From NCBI GenBank assembly GCA_963969395.1, contig OZ017795.1, forward strand, positions 4,526,001-4,590,000: a stretch of DNA of 64,000 bases. Direction: 5' to 3'. The DNA is from Pseudoscleropodium purum. Its lineage: Eukaryota; Streptophyta; Bryopsida; Hypnales; Brachytheciaceae. Below are positions 62,660-64,000 of the stretch, one piece after another (position 1 is the first letter of the stretch; each line of letters begins with the position of its first letter). A program made the position numbers and the translations under genes. The notes beneath the pieces are model-generated. The model did not search any database and was not told the origin of the DNA. It saw nothing but the letters and a program-made list of their open reading frames with translations.

Positions 62660-63743
62660 ATGGCGGCCGCCCTGGTGCGACCTTCGATACTTCTCATGCC
62701 AGCGCCATCTGCGGGATTGATTAGAGAATTGAGAAGATTCCGAGTGCGTGGCGATTTCGTTCGCATCCCTTCGTGCGCGCTACACACCGTCGTGGCGACT
62801 GAGGACCCAGTAAGCCTTCCATGCTTTGAGAATCCAGGATTTTGGGTCTTATTTAGGATTTACGGTTCTGGGTCCTCGGGGCAGCATTCTTGAGCGTTTG
62901 TATGCGTGTTATATGCTCTTAAACTGAGATCATTTCAATCTGAATAACGTCAATATTGTTTTGCTTCGAGAATCCAGGATTTAGGGTTTTGTTTTCTGCC
63001 CCGTCTTTTTTTTTGGTTTCAGATTGGGGAGCGATATAAGCACGTTATCACATCTGGTCAACATACTTTCAGGGGTGATCTTAGTGAAGAATGGGGTGCT
63101 GGCGGCACAGCTCCTGAGTATGCTTACCCTCTCCACCTTTATTTGCGTTTCTTTCTATAAATGGGGACTGTAGAAGATGGGTGACCGATTATGTCTCTCG
63201 TTTTCTCTTCAATTGCAGGCATTTTCTTTAATTTTAGAAAATGAGAACGGATTTTGTTGCAATGCAACAGCACTAGAAGGGTTTCATTGATAGGATCTTC
63301 GGATGTTAGTTAGGGATTAGGGTTTTAACAAGAACAAATGAATGAAAAACGGATAAGAACGGTAAATCGTGACACATTTTTCATTTAATATAAGAGATTG
63401 TCTCGTATCCAAAGTAGCTATTTGTAACCCATTGAACATGAAAGTTTGGACTCGATATGATTTGCTTGAAGACCAAAGGATTATGCGTTCGCTGGCTTGG
63501 CAATGTGCTCGTCGATGACAATACGCTTGGTCAGCATTCCTTTCAACCATTCACGTTTCTTCTGTTTATTCAAGTACTGAATTAGTACAGGTGCTCTTGC
63601 TAGTGTGCATGGAATGTTAAACCAATTGTCTTTTTCTTTTTGAGTAGACCTCTCACTTACGATCAATGGGCAGTTTGCAGATAGGAAGAGATGGCCTCTT
63701 CGACGCGTGACAGTAACTGTCAAGGAAATTGGCAAAGACCTTC
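62660..63743 (+). CDS. OsmC-like protein, 3' end beyond the window
   Basis: OsmC/Ohr-family fold; bacterial members reduce organic hydroperoxides with paired cysteines. Exons seen: 62660-62809, 63023-63117, 63472-63529 and 63674-63743. Phases fit and give 124 codons before the last donor (CTTC|GTAAGT). Family marks: YKHVITSGQHTFRGDLSEEWG (first strands), TAPEPKDY, then LAMCSSMTIRLFADRKRWPL, where the Cys aligns with the first catalytic cysteine of OsmC. The second cysteine would be in exons past 64000. The first 50 residues are Arg/Ala-rich with few acids, suggesting an organelle presequence. The acceptor of exon 3 (TTGAAG|A) is weak but is the only one giving the family frame. The start is the first ATG of the GC-rich first exon. 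Confidence 0.75.
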
Positions 63744-64000
63744 GTAAGTGTAGAAAATGTAGTACAATGTTTTCATGTCGAGTTTCAAATCTTGATCGTA
63801 GTATTGAGGATTTGAATGTGAGTGACAACTCGACAATTCTGACATTTATCATGAATCAGAACGCATTGCAGGGAGTAAATTGGAAGACTGAATTTATCAT
63901 AAGTCATTACAACAAAAAATAAATGTGAACCTGATTTGTGGTTGTAAGGTGAGGCTCAGATGATTACCTGAACTGTATGAGTACCTCAAATCATCGTCTG

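Noticed and set aside
1..64000. CRISPR arrays, bacterial operons, prophage or plasmid features
   Set aside because: The window is intron-bearing plant DNA. The tandem repeats found are degenerate and lack the regular spacer structure of a CRISPR array.

Overview
This window looks like nuclear DNA of a land plant. Its genes have many short introns with GT-AG borders, and the products belong to plant families: ATG1, an EGY-type M50 protease, a mid-SUN protein, a TPD1-like secreted protein, ISCA, an OsmC-like protein and a RING-CH protein. A Ty1/copia retrotransposon is also present. Long intergenic stretches are very AT-rich, while exons and the retrotransposon are near 50% GC. A bryophyte or another non-seed plant would fit this composition and these gene versions, but that is inference; the species cannot be read from the window. 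All exon borders below were placed by hand from splice signals, reading frame and family similarity.

Layout. (1) 739-5905 (+): a 13-exon autophagy kinase gene, ATG1. (2) About 7-19.7 kb: an AT-rich desert with degenerate tandem repeats and one coiled-coil ORF on the minus strand. (3) 19723-21265 (-): a small three-exon RING-CH zinc-finger gene, easy to miss because its exons are short. (4) 22945-28538 (+): a Ty1/copia element with 256-bp LTRs and a 5-bp target duplication. It is broken by a nonsense codon and a frameshift. Its primer-binding site appears to match the anticodon arm of initiator tRNA-Met. (5) 29713-31792 (+): ISCA, an iron-sulfur assembly gene. (6) 33303-33966 (-): a likely two-exon membrane-protein gene of unknown family. 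(7) 34917-38961 (-): a ten-exon EGY-type plastid site-2 protease gene with a GC-AG intron. (8) About 39.7-44.9 kb: AT-rich DNA with a dispersed repeat family and a nested minisatellite carrying (AT)33. (9) 44950-45108 (-): a small Cys-rich ORF. (10) 46400-46885 (-): a TPD1-like secreted protein gene. (11) 49400-53591 (-): a mid-SUN membrane protein gene. (12) 54.4-62.1 kb: AT-rich DNA with no supported gene. (13) 62104-62451 (-) and 62660 onward (+): a possible minus-strand ORF, head-to-head with an OsmC-like gene that runs off the right edge.

The genes are unlinked housekeeping or developmental functions in small islands: autophagy initiation, mitochondrial Fe-S assembly, plastid membrane proteolysis, ER or nuclear-envelope membrane organisation, and secreted signalling. 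No operon-like or gene-cluster logic is visible. The least ordinary features are the copia element (half-tRNA priming and a strong CAGCCC hexamer bias), the hidden RING-CH and OsmC-like genes, and the repeat families of the AT-rich regions.
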